A DNA stretch of 38,871 nt, taken from Planctomycetota bacterium. Its GTDB lineage: Bacteria; Planctomycetota; UBA1135; GCA-002686595. Within the stretch, counting starts at the first letter, position 1. Every line of letters starts with the position of its first letter. Below the pieces are notes generated by a model. That model made no database searches, was not told the origin of the DNA, and saw only the letters and a list, made by a program, of their open reading frames with translations. Positions 17,863-26,243 of the stretch are shown in pieces. The stretch covers positions 1 through 38,871 of the forward strand of contig CANKOY010000037.1 of assembly GCA_947484275.1 (NCBI GenBank). Direction: 5' to 3'. The position numbers and the translations under genes are program-made.

Positions 17863-17899
17863 GCGGCCGGCCGCGCATCGTGCGCGGCCGGCCGCATTT
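17863..17899 (+). terminator. Strong hairpin terminator after C39-like gene
   Basis: A perfect 15-bp stem pairs 17863-17877 with 17881-17895 around a three-base TCG loop, followed by ATTTC. It starts 29 bases after the TGA of the C39-like gene. The T-run is weak but the stem is exceptionally stable. Confidence 0.8.
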
Positions 17900-18345
17900 C
17901 AAGTGCATGGAATTTCAAGTCGAATACGGAGTCGCACACCGCCCGGAAGTTCTCCGTTGAAAAGTGCCGCAGCAAGCCAGGATCCTCGCGGACGATTAAG
18001 GGCAATCCATGGGACATGCCACCCCGACTCGACGTAGGCACCTCCCGAGTGCTGGCGCAACGCCATCCACTGCCCGAACGCCGCCCATCCACTTCCACAT
18101 TTCAGGCCTCGCTCGGGCGGGGCCATTTCCTGGCTCATCCTCGCGGAGTACGAGTTGCGAGTGGGCCGGTTAGAGTGCGCTCCTTTCAAGTGACACAGGG
18201 CGAGATGTGGTGCGGCACTCTTTGCGGTGAGTATTGCGGCTGGTGTGCGACTCCGTATCCAGCCACCCGGCACCGATTCCAACTCAACAGAGCAGGCGCG
18301 CAAGAGGTGAGGGGCGTGGAGTGCTAGGACTGGCCGATGGCGTCC
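17900..18345. other. Gene-poor stretch holding an imperfect inverted repeat
   Basis: About 446 bases before the response-regulator fragment. Inverted copies of a 48-base segment lie at 17924-17971 and 18211-18258, including an identical 17-mer (ATACGGAGTCGCACACC). Open frames here match nothing I recognise. Confidence 0.45.
17924..18258. repeat. Imperfect inverted repeat pair, 48-base arms
   Basis: Arms at 17924-17971 and 18211-18258 match in opposite orientation at about 34 of 48 positions without gaps. The outermost 17 bases and the innermost 8 (GTGCCGCA) are identical. The 239 bases between encode nothing recognisable. It could be a decayed transposable element or two facing copies of a small repeat. 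Confidence 0.55.
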
Positions 18346-18513
18346 CTACCCCTCATCGAGCATCGTACGGACTGCTCTTCGCAGCTCGGCGAGCCGGTAC
18401 GGTTTGACCACGTAGTTCCGGCCCTCCGTGAGCGTCACTTCCTTCCCCGCCTCCTCGGCGAGGTACCCACTGGAGTAGATCACCTTTAGCGACGGCTTCT
18501 CGGCCTTGACCTT
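18346..18513 (-). pseudogene. C-terminal fragment of a response-regulator receiver domain
   Basis: The minus-strand frame KVKAEKPSLKVIYSSGYLAEEAGKE...NYVVKPYRLAELRRAVRTMLDEG ending at TGA 18346 is the last half of a CheY-like receiver domain. The VIYSSGY strand and the conserved KP(Y) lysine switch are visible. It resembles the receiver tail of hybrid histidine kinases. The phospho-acceptor half is missing: the frame runs straight into the left end of the IS3-family element at about 18514. The missing 5' part is not found on the other side of the element, so the insertion came with a deletion or rearrangement. Confidence 0.75.
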
Positions 18514-18565
18514 CCCCCGAAAAAGTGGACACCTCAGATAGCGCGGAATGCGCGAGGATGTCCGG

Positions 18566-18870
18566 ATGTCACAAAGGTCTCGTCGTAGTTTCAATCCCGA
18601 ACAGAAGGCCGACGCGGTTCGGCTGGTCAAGCAGGTCGGCAACCTGAGCCAGGTCGCTCGCGATCTGGACCTCAATCCCAACGTGCTGCGCAAGTGGCTA
18701 AGGCAGTCGGAGGCCGATGCTGGCAAGGGGCCGCCTGGCGCGCTGACCACGGACGAGCGTGGCGAACTCGCGCGGCTGCGGCGCGAGAACCGCACGCTGC
18801 AGATGGAACGCGACTTTCTAAAAAAACCGCGGCCTTCTTCGCCAAGGAACAGGATCGGCCTGCGAGCTGA
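18566..18870 (+). CDS. IS3-family transposase OrfA (helix-turn-helix protein)
   Basis: Start ATG 18566 has a GAGG eight bases upstream; ATG 18548 is possible. Residues about 5-60 form the usual OrfA helix-turn-helix (RRSFNPEQKADAVRLVKQVGNLSQVARDLDLNPNVLRKWLRQ), then a leucine-zipper-like helix (ELARLRRENRTLQMERDFLKK). At the seven-A run 18820-18826 the frame leaves the family consensus: staying in frame gives PRPSSPRN, while slipping one base back gives KKTAAFFAKEQDRPAS and a stop at 18870. The coordinates given assume the slip, so the span is not a multiple of three. The A-run is either a programmed -1 slippage site or an indel relative to active relatives. Confidence 0.75.
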
Positions 18871-18884
18871 TCGAGGCGGAGAAG

Positions 18885-19718
18885 GTGAACTATCCAATCG
18901 CTCTGATGTGCCGGGCGCTCGAGATTTCCCGGAACGCGCTGTACGCCTGGCGGCAGCGTCGCACGCATCGCCTCGCGCGCGATCGCGCGGACGGCGCGAT
19001 CGCGACGCAGATCCAACAGATCCACGAAGCCAGCCGAGCAACGTACGGCAGCCCGCGCGTCCACGCGAAGCTGCGCCGGGACGGCGTACGCATCAGCCGC
19101 AAGCGCGTCGAGCGCGTGATGCGAGCAGCAGGGCTGCGCGGCAAGATTCGCAGGCGCTGGCGCAACACGACGAACTCCAACCACGCGCTGCCGCTGGCTC
19201 CCAACACGCTGAACCGGCAGTTTTCTGCGGAATCCAGCGACAAGGTCTGGGCGGTGGACATCACCTACATCTGGATCGCCGGAGACTTTGTCTTCTTGGC
19301 CGTGGTCTTGGACCTTCACTCGCGCATGGTCGTCGGTTGGGCGCTCGAGGATCATCTGCGCACTGAGCTTGTGCTGAAGGCGCTGAGCATGGCGCTGGGT
19401 GCGCGCGTGCCGGCGACGGACATGCTGCATCACTCCGACAGAGGCTGTCAGTACGCGAGCACGTCCTACCGCGAGCAGCTCGAACGGCACGGCATCCAGG
19501 CCAGCATGAGTCGGCGCGGCAACTGCTACGACAACGCCGTCGTCGAGAGTTTCTTCGGCACGCTCAAGCAGGAACTCGTGCACGGCGCGCGCTGGATGAC
19601 AATAGGCGAGGCGCGTGCGGCGATTCACGACTACATCGAAGTCTTCTACAACCGTCAGCGCCTGCACTCGGCGCTCGGATACCGCACGCCGGCGGAAGTC
19701 GACAAGCTCAGCGCGTGA
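18885..19718 (+). CDS. IS3-family transposase OrfB (DDE integrase core)
   Basis: 277 residues from GTG 18885; the same frame is open a few codons further upstream (CELIEAEKVNYPI), as usual for OrfB produced by frameshifting. An N-terminal HTH_21-type region (ATYGSPRVHAKLRRDGVRISRKRVERVMR) precedes the rve catalytic core. Catalytic residues are all visible: D in VWAVDITYIW, D in HHSDRGCQYAS and E in NAVVESFFGTLKQE. The C-terminal EVFYNRQRLHSALGYRTPAE is the standard IS3 ending. The protein appears intact, so the element might still move if OrfA and the ends are functional. Confidence 0.93.
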   Translation: MNYPIALMCRALEISRNALYAWRQRRTHRLARDRADGAIATQIQQIHEASRATYGSPRVHAKLRRDGVRISRKRVERVMRAAGLRGKIRRRWRNTTNSNHALPLAPNTLNRQFSAESSDKVWAVDITYIWIAGDFVFLAVVLDLHSRMVVGWALEDHLRTELVLKALSMALGARVPATDMLHHSDRGCQYASTSYREQLERHGIQASMSRRGNCYDNAVVESFFGTLKQELVHGARWMTIGEARAAIHDYIEVFYNRQRLHSALGYRTPAEVDKLSA

Positions 19719-19748
19719 GCGACGTGCGACGATTTCCACAAGTTATGA

Positions 19749-20034
19749 GTCTCCTCTCCCTGGACCCTCACCTCCCGGTGGCTCCGCCCCCGGAACGCCG
19801 CGCTACGCGTCAGCCAGCTGCGCGCTGGCTTCGCGCGGCTCCCCCATGGGGAAGGGAAGACCCTTCCCCATACCCCATCCCCATTGCACGGACTGATCGA
19901 CTGTCGTCTACATCAACCCACTCAAACCCGGTGTGCACTGAAACGGGGGAAGCTCAGGAGTGAGCCGCGGGGTCAAGCTCCCCGCCCCGGCGGGCTGCCT
20001 GTGCAAGCCCCGGCCCAGACGCTACCTTCAATAG
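19749..20034. other. Structured gene-free stretch before the pyrimidine operon
   Basis: 286 bases between the IS3-family element and the first gene of the pyrimidine cluster. It carries several dyads: CCAGCTGCGCGCTGG near 19814, and an 11-bp perfect hairpin at 19846-19871. The operon promoter should lie within about the last 150 bases; no consensus promoter or SD for the first gene stands out. Confidence 0.5.
19846..19871. terminator. 11-bp perfect hairpin upstream of the pyrimidine operon
   Basis: ATGGGGAAGGG (19846-19856) pairs perfectly with 19861-19871 around an AAGA loop. No T-run follows. It may block read-through from the IS3-family element into the operon, or be part of a leader control region. 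Confidence 0.45.
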
Positions 20035-21489
20035 ATGAAGACGATGACCGTCGAGCGGCTGAAGAACTACGTCAATGGCGCCTGGATCGACGTCGCATCG
20101 TCGGCTGTCCAGGAGGTCCGCAATCCGGCCACGGGCGAAGTGATCGCCCTGTGCCCCCTGGGCGGCGCAGCCGAAGTGGACGCCGCGGTGCGCGCGGCCC
20201 ACGCGGCCTACGCCACCTGGCGGCGCGTTCCCGCAGAGGAGCGCGTTCAGTACCTGTTCAAGCTCAAAGCACTGCTCGAGGAGCACGCCGAGGAACTTGC
20301 GGCGGTTGTAACGCGCGAAAACGGCAAAACCCTGTCCGAGGCGCGCGGCGACGTGCGCCGCGGGATCCAGATGGTCGAGGTCGCCATCGGCGCCCCTTCC
20401 TTGTTAATGGGTCAAGCCCTGGAGGACGTGGCCCACGGCATCGATTGCGAATCCGTGCGCCAGCCCATGGGCGTCTTCGCCTGCATCGCGCCGTTCAATT
20501 TCCCGGCCATGGTTCCCCTGTGGTTCTATCCCTTCGCCGTGGCCTGCGGGAACACGTTCGTGTGCAAGCCCTCGGAGCAGGTGCCGCTGACGCAACGTTT
20601 GATGTTCGAACTGATCCACCGCGCCGGGTTCCCGCGCGGCGTCCTCAACCTGGTCAACGGCGGCAAGGAAACCGTCAACGCGATCCTCGAGCATCCGCTG
20701 ATTCGCGGCGTGTCCTTCGTGGGCTCGAGCCCTGTGGCGGAGTACGTCTATAAGGTGGGCGCGGCCCACGGCAAGCGCGTGCAGGCCCTCGGCGGCGCGA
20801 AGAACTTCATCATCGTCATGCCCGACGCGGAGATGGACAAGGCGATCGACGCGATCGCCGAGTCGGCCTTCGGTTGCGCTGGCGAACGCTGTCTCGCAGC
20901 GAGCGTCGTGCTCGCTGTCGGCGATGCCCACGGAAAATTGCGCGCAGGTTTGGTGGAGCGCATCGGCCAGTACAAGGTCGGGGATGGCAGCAAACCTGAA
21001 ACCACCATGGGGCCGGTGATCTCGCAGAAGAGCAAAGAGCGCGTGGTCTCCTACATCGACAAGGGCGTCACCGAGGGCGCCGAGTTGGTCTGCGACGGCC
21101 GCAAGGTTGCAACGAAGGAAACCGGGTACTTCGTCGGCCCGACGCTGTTCGACAAGGTCACGCCTAAAATGACGATCGCCAAGGAGGAGATCTTCGGGCC
21201 CGTGCTGTGCATGATGCAGGTCGGCGGGCTCGATGAAGCGATGACGATCGCCGGCTCCCATCCCTTGGCCAACGCCAGTTCGATTTTCACCACCAGCGGC
21301 AAGAGCGCGCGGCAGTTCCGCTACGAGATCGACGCCTCCATGGCCGGCGTCAACATCGGCGTCGCGGCCCCAATGTCGTTCTTCGGCTTCGGCGGCGCCA
21401 AGGGTTCGTTCTTCGGCGACCTCAAGGCCCACGGGCGCGAGGCCTTTGATTTCTACACCGATCGCAAGGTTTTGATTTCGCGCTGGTGA
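20035..21489 (+). CDS. mmsA: CoA-acylating (methyl)malonate-semialdehyde dehydrogenase
   Basis: 484 residues, full length for MMSDH. Cytoplasmic NAD-dependent enzyme converting malonate semialdehyde to acetyl-CoA and CO2 (methylmalonate semialdehyde to propionyl-CoA). Visible are the NAD-fold segment GVFACIAPFNFPAMVPLW (about 146-163), VSFVGSSPVAEYVY, the GGAKNF motif in which N257 replaces the general-base glutamate of hydrolytic aldehyde dehydrogenases (typical of the CoA-acylating branch), and catalytic C286 in CAGERCLAAS. FFGFGGAKGSFFGD closes the fold. It is the first of seven co-directional genes, and its role here is the last step of beta-alanine or 3-aminoisobutyrate breakdown. No strong SD precedes the ATG. 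Confidence 0.93.
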   Translation: MKTMTVERLKNYVNGAWIDVASSAVQEVRNPATGEVIALCPLGGAAEVDAAVRAAHAAYATWRRVPAEERVQYLFKLKALLEEHAEELAAVVTRENGKTLSEARGDVRRGIQMVEVAIGAPSLLMGQALEDVAHGIDCESVRQPMGVFACIAPFNFPAMVPLWFYPFAVACGNTFVCKPSEQVPLTQRLMFELIHRAGFPRGVLNLVNGGKETVNAILEHPLIRGVSFVGSSPVAEYVYKVGAAHGKRVQALGGAKNFIIVMPDAEMDKAIDAIAESAFGCAGERCLAASVVLAVGDAHGKLRAGLVERIGQYKVGDGSKPETTMGPVISQKSKERVVSYIDKGVTEGAELVCDGRKVATKETGYFVGPTLFDKVTPKMTIAKEEIFGPVLCMMQVGGLDEAMTIAGSHPLANASSIFTTSGKSARQFRYEIDASMAGVNIGVAAPMSFFGFGGAKGSFFGDLKAHGREAFDFYTDRKVLISRW

Positions 21490-21517
21490 TCGCAGCCAGA
21501 CTTCCAAGGGGAATTTC

Positions 21518-22387
21518 ATGCCGAGAATCGTCCGTGGCGGATTGATCCAGTGCTCGAACCCGGTCAACGATGAAAGTCGCACCGTGGCCGAGATCCAGGC
21601 GGCCGCGCTAAAGAAGCACTTGCCCCTGATCGAAGCGGCTGGCAAGCGCGGAGTGCAATTGCTCTGCCTGCAGGAGATTTTCAACGGCCCCTACTTTTGT
21701 CCGAGCCAGGACGCGCGCTGGTACGACGCGGCGGAACCGGTGCCCGGCCCCACGGTGGAAGCGCTGCAGCCGCTCGCCGAAAAACACCGCATGGTGATCG
21801 TCGTGCCGGTCTACGAACGCGAACAAGCGGGCGTCTACTACAACACGGCGGCGGTGATCGACGCCGACGGCAAGTACCTCGGCAAATACCGCAAGAACCA
21901 CATCCCCCACACCTCGGGATTTTGGGAGAAGTACTTCTTCAAGCCCGGGAACCTGGGCTACCCGGTGTTCCAGACCGCCTACTGCAAAGTTGGCGTGTAC
22001 ATCTGCTACGACCGCCACTTCCCCGAAGGCGCGCGCTTGCTCGGACTGAACGGCGCGGAGCTCGTGTTCAATCCCTCGGCGACCGTGGCGGGCTTGTCGC
22101 AGTACCTATGGAAGCTCGAACAGCCGGCCCACGCCGTGGCCAACGGCTACTTCATGGGCTGCATCAACCGCGTCGGCACCGAAGCGCCCTGGGGCATCGG
22201 CAAGTTCTACGGCACGAGCTACTTCGTCGACCCGCGCGGCAACTTCTTGGCCACCGCCTCCGAGGACAAGGACGAGCTCATCGTCGCAGACATGGACCTG
22301 TCGATGATCGAGGAAGTGCGCCGCACCTGGCAGTTCTATCGCGATCGGCGGCCGGAGACGTACGGCGACATGTGCAAGCTGATCTGA
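21518..22387 (+). CDS. Beta-ureidopropionase (N-carbamoyl-beta-alanine amidohydrolase), nitrilase superfamily
   Basis: 289 residues with the nitrilase-type catalytic set: E53 in LQEIFNGPY, K126 in YRKNHIPH and C163 in VYICYDRHFPE. It should hydrolyse N-carbamoyl-beta-alanine to beta-alanine, CO2 and ammonia in the cytosol. Close relatives include N-carbamoylputrescine amidases, but the neighbours (dihydropyrimidinase, dihydropyrimidine dehydrogenase) favour beta-ureidopropionase. An AAGGGGA site precedes the ATG by about 8 bases. Intergenic gaps are 28 bases upstream and 8 downstream, so it is within an operon. Confidence 0.9.
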   Translation: MPRIVRGGLIQCSNPVNDESRTVAEIQAAALKKHLPLIEAAGKRGVQLLCLQEIFNGPYFCPSQDARWYDAAEPVPGPTVEALQPLAEKHRMVIVVPVYEREQAGVYYNTAAVIDADGKYLGKYRKNHIPHTSGFWEKYFFKPGNLGYPVFQTAYCKVGVYICYDRHFPEGARLLGLNGAELVFNPSATVAGLSQYLWKLEQPAHAVANGYFMGCINRVGTEAPWGIGKFYGTSYFVDPRGNFLATASEDKDELIVADMDLSMIEEVRRTWQFYRDRRPETYGDMCKLI

Positions 22388-22395
22388 AAAGCGCC

Positions 22396-23772
22396 ATGAA
22401 AACACTGATCCGAGGCGGCACCGTCGTCACTGCGACCGACACCTATCAGGCCGACGTGCTGATCGACGGAGAGCGCATCGCGATGATCGGAAACCAGATT
22501 CCGATCGTTCCCGACAAGACCATCGACGCACGGGGCAAGTTCGTAATCCCCGGCGGTATCGATGTTCACACGCACCTCGACATGCCCTTCGGCGGTACGA
22601 CTTCCGCCGATGATTTCCGCACCGGCACGATTGCCGCGGCCTATGGCGGCACGACCTCGATCGTGGACTTCGCCATTCAAGAACGCGGCGGGACCCTGCG
22701 CCAGGCCTTCGACACATGGATGGCCAAGGCCGACGGCAAGGCGGCCATCGACTACGGCTTCCACATGATCATGCGCGAGTCGACGCCTGCGCTGCGCGAG
22801 GAAATGGGCGCCCTGGTGCGCGAGGGCGTCACCAGCTTCAAGCTCTTCATGGCCTACCCCGGCGTGTTCTTCCTCGACGACGCCGCGATTTTCCGCACGA
22901 TGCAGCGCTCCGGCGAAATCGGCGCAACGATTTGCATGCACGCGGAGAACGGACCGGTGATCGACGTACTGGTGGAGCAGGCCCTGGCCAAGGGCTACAC
23001 CGCGCCGAAGTTCCACGCGCTGACCCGGCCCGCGCGCCTGGAGGCCGAGGCCACCTACCGCGCGATTTGCCTGGCTGAGGTGGCGGACGTGCCCGTGTAC
23101 ATCGTGCACCTTTCCGCGGCCGAGGCCCTGGAGCATGTGACCGCTGCCCGGGACCGCGGCCTGCCGGCTTTCGCAGAAACTTGCCCGCAGTACCTGTTCC
23201 TTTCCTACGAGAACTACGAGGAGCCGGGCTTCAGCGGCGCGAAGTACGTGATGAGTCCCCCGCTGCGCGCCAAGGAGAAGCAGAAGGAACTTTGGCGCGG
23301 CTTGAAGTTCAACGACTTGCAGGCGGTTTCCACGGACCACTGCCCGTTTTGCATGAAGGGCGAGAAGGAACTGGGCGCGAACGATTTCAGCAAGATCCCC
23401 AACGGCGCGCCCGGCATCGAATCGCGCATGAGCCTGATGTACGACGGCGGCGTGGTCTCCGGGCAGATCACGATGAACCGCTTCGTCGAGATCACTTCCA
23501 CGGGTCCGGCCAAGATCTTCGGCATGTTCCCGAAGAAAGGCACGATCGCTGTCGGCAGCGATGCGGACATCGTGATCTTCGATCCCGAGCGCAAGACGAC
23601 CTGGAGCGTCAAAACGCACCACATGAACGTGGATTACAACCCCTACGAAGGCCGCGTGTGCCAAGGCGCGGTGGAGACCGTGCTCTCGCGCGGCAACGTG
23701 ATCGTGGAGCGCGGCATTTTCACCGGCCGCGCGGGCAGCGGCAATTTCATCAAGCGCGCGGCGAGGAGCTGA
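22396..23772 (+). CDS. hydA: Dihydropyrimidinase (D-hydantoinase)
   Basis: 458 residues. Opens 5,6-dihydrouracil or dihydrothymine to the N-carbamoyl-beta-amino acid. Metal ligands of the amidohydrolase fold are all visible: H58 and H60 (VHTHLDMP), K149 for carboxylation (TSFKLFMAYP), H182 (CMHAENG), H238 (VHLSAAE) and D314 (STDHCPF). NGAPGIESRM is the standard substrate-loop motif. ATG 22396 is chosen because it gives the normal N-terminus (MKTLIRGGTVVTATD). It starts 8 bases after the ureidopropionase stop and ends 3 bases before the next ATG, a tight operon arrangement. Confidence 0.96.
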   Translation: MKTLIRGGTVVTATDTYQADVLIDGERIAMIGNQIPIVPDKTIDARGKFVIPGGIDVHTHLDMPFGGTTSADDFRTGTIAAAYGGTTSIVDFAIQERGGTLRQAFDTWMAKADGKAAIDYGFHMIMRESTPALREEMGALVREGVTSFKLFMAYPGVFFLDDAAIFRTMQRSGEIGATICMHAENGPVIDVLVEQALAKGYTAPKFHALTRPARLEAEATYRAICLAEVADVPVYIVHLSAAEALEHVTAARDRGLPAFAETCPQYLFLSYENYEEPGFSGAKYVMSPPLRAKEKQKELWRGLKFNDLQAVSTDHCPFCMKGEKELGANDFSKIPNGAPGIESRMSLMYDGGVVSGQITMNRFVEITSTGPAKIFGMFPKKGTIAVGSDADIVIFDPERKTTWSVKTHHMNVDYNPYEGRVCQGAVETVLSRGNVIVERGIFTGRAGSGNFIKRAARS

Positions 23773-23775
23773 TCG

Positions 23776-25107
23776 ATGACGAAGCAAAGCAAGAACGTGA
23801 AACCGCTCGACGCCGCGGCGATCCGCGCCAAGGAGCAGGAATTCCTGTTCCCGTCCGTAGGTCACTACTACAAGGAGCCGATCGTTCTCGACAGCGGGTC
23901 GGGCACGCGGGTCAAGGACATCGACGGCCGCGAGTACCTCGACTTTTTCGGCGGGATCCTGACCCTGTCTCTCGGTCACTGCAATCCGCGCGTCAATGAG
24001 CCGCTCAAGGCCCAGATCGACAGACTCGGGCACGTGTCGACGCTCTATCCGACGCTGCCGATGGTCGAGTTGGCGGAGCGCCTTGCGCGCATTACGCCCG
24101 GTCGTCTGCAGAAGAGTTTCTTCACCGCCTCGGGCACCGAGGCCGATGAAACGGCGGTCGCACTGGCGCAGGTGTACACCGGTGCGCTCGAGATCATCGC
24201 CCTGCGCCACGGTTACTCGGGACGCTCGATGCTGGCTCAGTCGCTGACTGCCCATTCATCCTGGCGCTCCGTGCCGACGCAGATCGCCGGTATTAAGCAC
24301 GCCGTTTCGCCTTACTGTTACCGCTGCCCCCTGGGCCTGAAGTACCCAAGCTGCGGCGTAAAGTGCGCCACGGACTTGGAAGAGCTGATCCAAACCACGA
24401 CCACGGGCAAGATCGCGGGCTTCCTCGCCGAACCGATCCAGGGCGTCGGGGGATTTATCACGCCTCCGCCTGAGTATTTCCAGATCGCAGTCGAGATCGT
24501 CCGCAAGTACGGCGGCGTGTTCATCTGCGACGAAGTGCAAACAGGTTTCGGTCGCACGGGGACGCACATGTTCGGCATCGAACACTACGGCGTCGAGCCC
24601 GACATCATGACCATGGCCAAGGGCATCGCGAACGGCATGCCGATCGCCGCAACAGTGGCAACGCCAGAGATCGCAGACTCCTTCAAGAAGCTGACGATCT
24701 CGACTTTCGGCGGCAATCCGATGTCCTGCGCCGCGGCCAACGCGACTTTGGAAGTGATCGAGGAGGACAACTTGTGCCAAAACGCCGAAGTCCGCGGCGC
24801 CCAACTTCGCGCGGGGCTCGACGCGTTGAAGGTGCGCCATCCCGAGATCGTGGGCGACGTGCGCGGCAAGGGCTTGATGCTAGCGATCGAGCTGGTGGTC
24901 AATGAGCGCGCTGGCGACCGCACGCCCAATCCCGCCGCGACGCTGCGACTGTTCGAAGAGACGAAGCAACGCGGGCTGTTGATCGGCAAGGGCGGGCTCT
25001 ATGGCAACGTCGTGCGCATCTCGCCGCCCCTGAACGTCACGGCCAGCGAAGTGGACGAGGCCCTGAAGAAGCTGGGCGAGGCCTTCATGTCCCTGACGCG
25101 ATCCTAG
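23776..25107 (+). CDS. Class III PLP aminotransferase, beta-alanine / 3-aminoisobutyrate type (AGXT2-like)
   Basis: 443 residues. Catalytic K282 lies in MTMAKGIANGMPI and the PLP-pyridine aspartate D252 in FICDEVQTGFGRTG; FTASGTEADETA supplies the phosphate site. The cysteine-rich insertion YCYRCPLGLKYPSCGVKC (181-197) is a hallmark I associate with the alanine-glyoxylate aminotransferase 2 branch. In this cluster it would convert beta-alanine (or 3-aminoisobutyrate) and pyruvate to malonate semialdehyde and alanine, feeding the dehydrogenase encoded by the first gene. A GAGGAG ribosome site lies in the end of the dihydropyrimidinase gene. Amino acceptor is inferred. Confidence 0.9.
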   Translation: MTKQSKNVKPLDAAAIRAKEQEFLFPSVGHYYKEPIVLDSGSGTRVKDIDGREYLDFFGGILTLSLGHCNPRVNEPLKAQIDRLGHVSTLYPTLPMVELAERLARITPGRLQKSFFTASGTEADETAVALAQVYTGALEIIALRHGYSGRSMLAQSLTAHSSWRSVPTQIAGIKHAVSPYCYRCPLGLKYPSCGVKCATDLEELIQTTTTGKIAGFLAEPIQGVGGFITPPPEYFQIAVEIVRKYGGVFICDEVQTGFGRTGTHMFGIEHYGVEPDIMTMAKGIANGMPIAATVATPEIADSFKKLTISTFGGNPMSCAAANATLEVIEEDNLCQNAEVRGAQLRAGLDALKVRHPEIVGDVRGKGLMLAIELVVNERAGDRTPNPAATLRLFEETKQRGLLIGKGGLYGNVVRISPPLNVTASEVDEALKKLGEAFMSLTRS

Positions 25108-25128
25108 GAAGAGCAAAGGAGCAGCGAC

Positions 25129-26232
25129 GTGGCCAGTCTCGCGATCGAAGTCAACGGGATGCGCTTCAAGAACCCGTTCCTCTTGGGCTCCGGTCCTCCG
25201 GGCACCAACGGGAAAGTGATCAAGCGCTCGTTCTCCCTCGGCTGGGGCGGAATCGTGTGCAAAACCATCAGCCTCGACAACTCGAAGGTCGTCAACGTCG
25301 CCCCGCGCTACGGAAAGCTGCATGCACGCGGTCACAAGGACGAAGTGATCGGCTTCCAGAACATCGAGCTGATCTCGGACCGGCCCTTCGCAACCTGGCT
25401 CGAAGAACTGGCCGACATCAAGCGCGAATACCCCGACCACATGCTGATCGCGTCGGTGATGGAAGAATACCGCCGCGACGCGTGGCACGAGATCATCGAG
25501 CGCACTCAAGCAACGGGCATCGATGGGATCGAACTCAATCTCTCCTGCCCCCACGGCTTGCCCGAGCGCAAGATGGGCGCGGCCATGGGCCAGGACCCGC
25601 AGATCGTCGAAGAGGTTTGCGGCTGGGTGAAGGAAGTCGCCAAGGTCCCGGTGTGGGCCAAGATGACACCCAACATCACGGACCCCGCAGTGCCCGCCAT
25701 GGCGGCGATGCGCGGCGGAGCCGACGGCATCAGCGCGATCAACACGATCCTGTGCATCGTAGGCGTCAACCTGGAGACCTTGCGCCCGATGCCCACGGTC
25801 GAAGGTTACACCGAGCCCGGCGGCTACTCCGGCCAGGCAGTGCGCCCGATCGCGTTGCGCCAAGTGATGCAGATCGCGCGCGCCTGCCCCAAGGCGACGA
25901 TCTCGGGCATGGGCGGCATCGAGACCGCCGAGGACGCGGCGCAGTTTCTGCTCTTGGGCTCGCACACCGTGCAGGTCTGCACGGGCGCGATGCTGCAGGG
26001 TTATGAAATGATCGAAGGCCTGTGCAACGGACTTTCCAGTTTCATGGACCGTCGCGGATTCGCGAGCGTTCGCGACCTGGTGGGCAAGTCGCTGCCCTAC
26101 TTCGACACCCACGCCGGTCTCGTGGCTCGCCAGGCCGAGGCCAAGCGCGAGCACGCCGGGCGCTCGGACCGCGATGCGCACACCTGGAAGGGCGACATCG
26201 CGCGCGAGACCAAGACACTCTTCACGGAGTGA
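25129..26232 (+). CDS. PreA-like dihydropyrimidine dehydrogenase catalytic subunit without ferredoxin domain
   Basis: 367 residues from GTG 25129 with a strong SD (AAAGGAG, 8-base spacer). The DHODH-like FMN barrel is clear: NPFLLGSGPPGTNG (15-28), GWGGIVCKTI (38-47), ELNLSCPHGLPERKMG (135-150), WAKMTPN, GGADGISAINT, GYSGQAVRPIALR and ISGMGGIETAEDAAQFLLLG. It should reduce uracil or thymine. Two oddities: the loop carrying the active-site cysteine in mammalian DPD reads GAAMGQDP, with M153 there (E. coli PreA also lacks that cysteine); and the chain ends after the barrel with a charged tail, without the two [4Fe-4S] clusters of E. coli PreA. No PreT-like electron-input subunit is encoded in the cluster, so the reductant is unknown. 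Confidence 0.88.
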   Translation: MASLAIEVNGMRFKNPFLLGSGPPGTNGKVIKRSFSLGWGGIVCKTISLDNSKVVNVAPRYGKLHARGHKDEVIGFQNIELISDRPFATWLEELADIKREYPDHMLIASVMEEYRRDAWHEIIERTQATGIDGIELNLSCPHGLPERKMGAAMGQDPQIVEEVCGWVKEVAKVPVWAKMTPNITDPAVPAMAAMRGGADGISAINTILCIVGVNLETLRPMPTVEGYTEPGGYSGQAVRPIALRQVMQIARACPKATISGMGGIETAEDAAQFLLLGSHTVQVCTGAMLQGYEMIEGLCNGLSSFMDRRGFASVRDLVGKSLPYFDTHAGLVARQAEAKREHAGRSDRDAHTWKGDIARETKTLFTE

Positions 26233-26243
26233 ACGGCGCCCCC

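Larger units (their letters stand above)
18514..19748 (+). mobile_element. IS3-family insertion sequence
   Basis: About 1.2 kb with the orfA/orfB layout of IS3 elements. The left end reads CCCCCGAAAAAGTGGACACC at 18514. A matching right end is not clear: the segment at about 19730-19748 agrees only in a GTGGA core on the opposite strand, so the right boundary is approximate and may be damaged. It severs a receiver-domain gene. Confidence 0.75.

Noticed and set aside
16407..18098. Very long minus-strand open frame opposite the C39-like gene
   Set aside because: It is the antisense of a well-supported gene; composition is Arg/His/Asp-rich as expected of a GC-rich shadow frame and it has no domain.
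22336..24255. 639-codon minus-strand open frame opposite dihydropyrimidinase and aminotransferase
   Set aside because: Shadow of two enzymes with all catalytic residues visible; no family features of its own.
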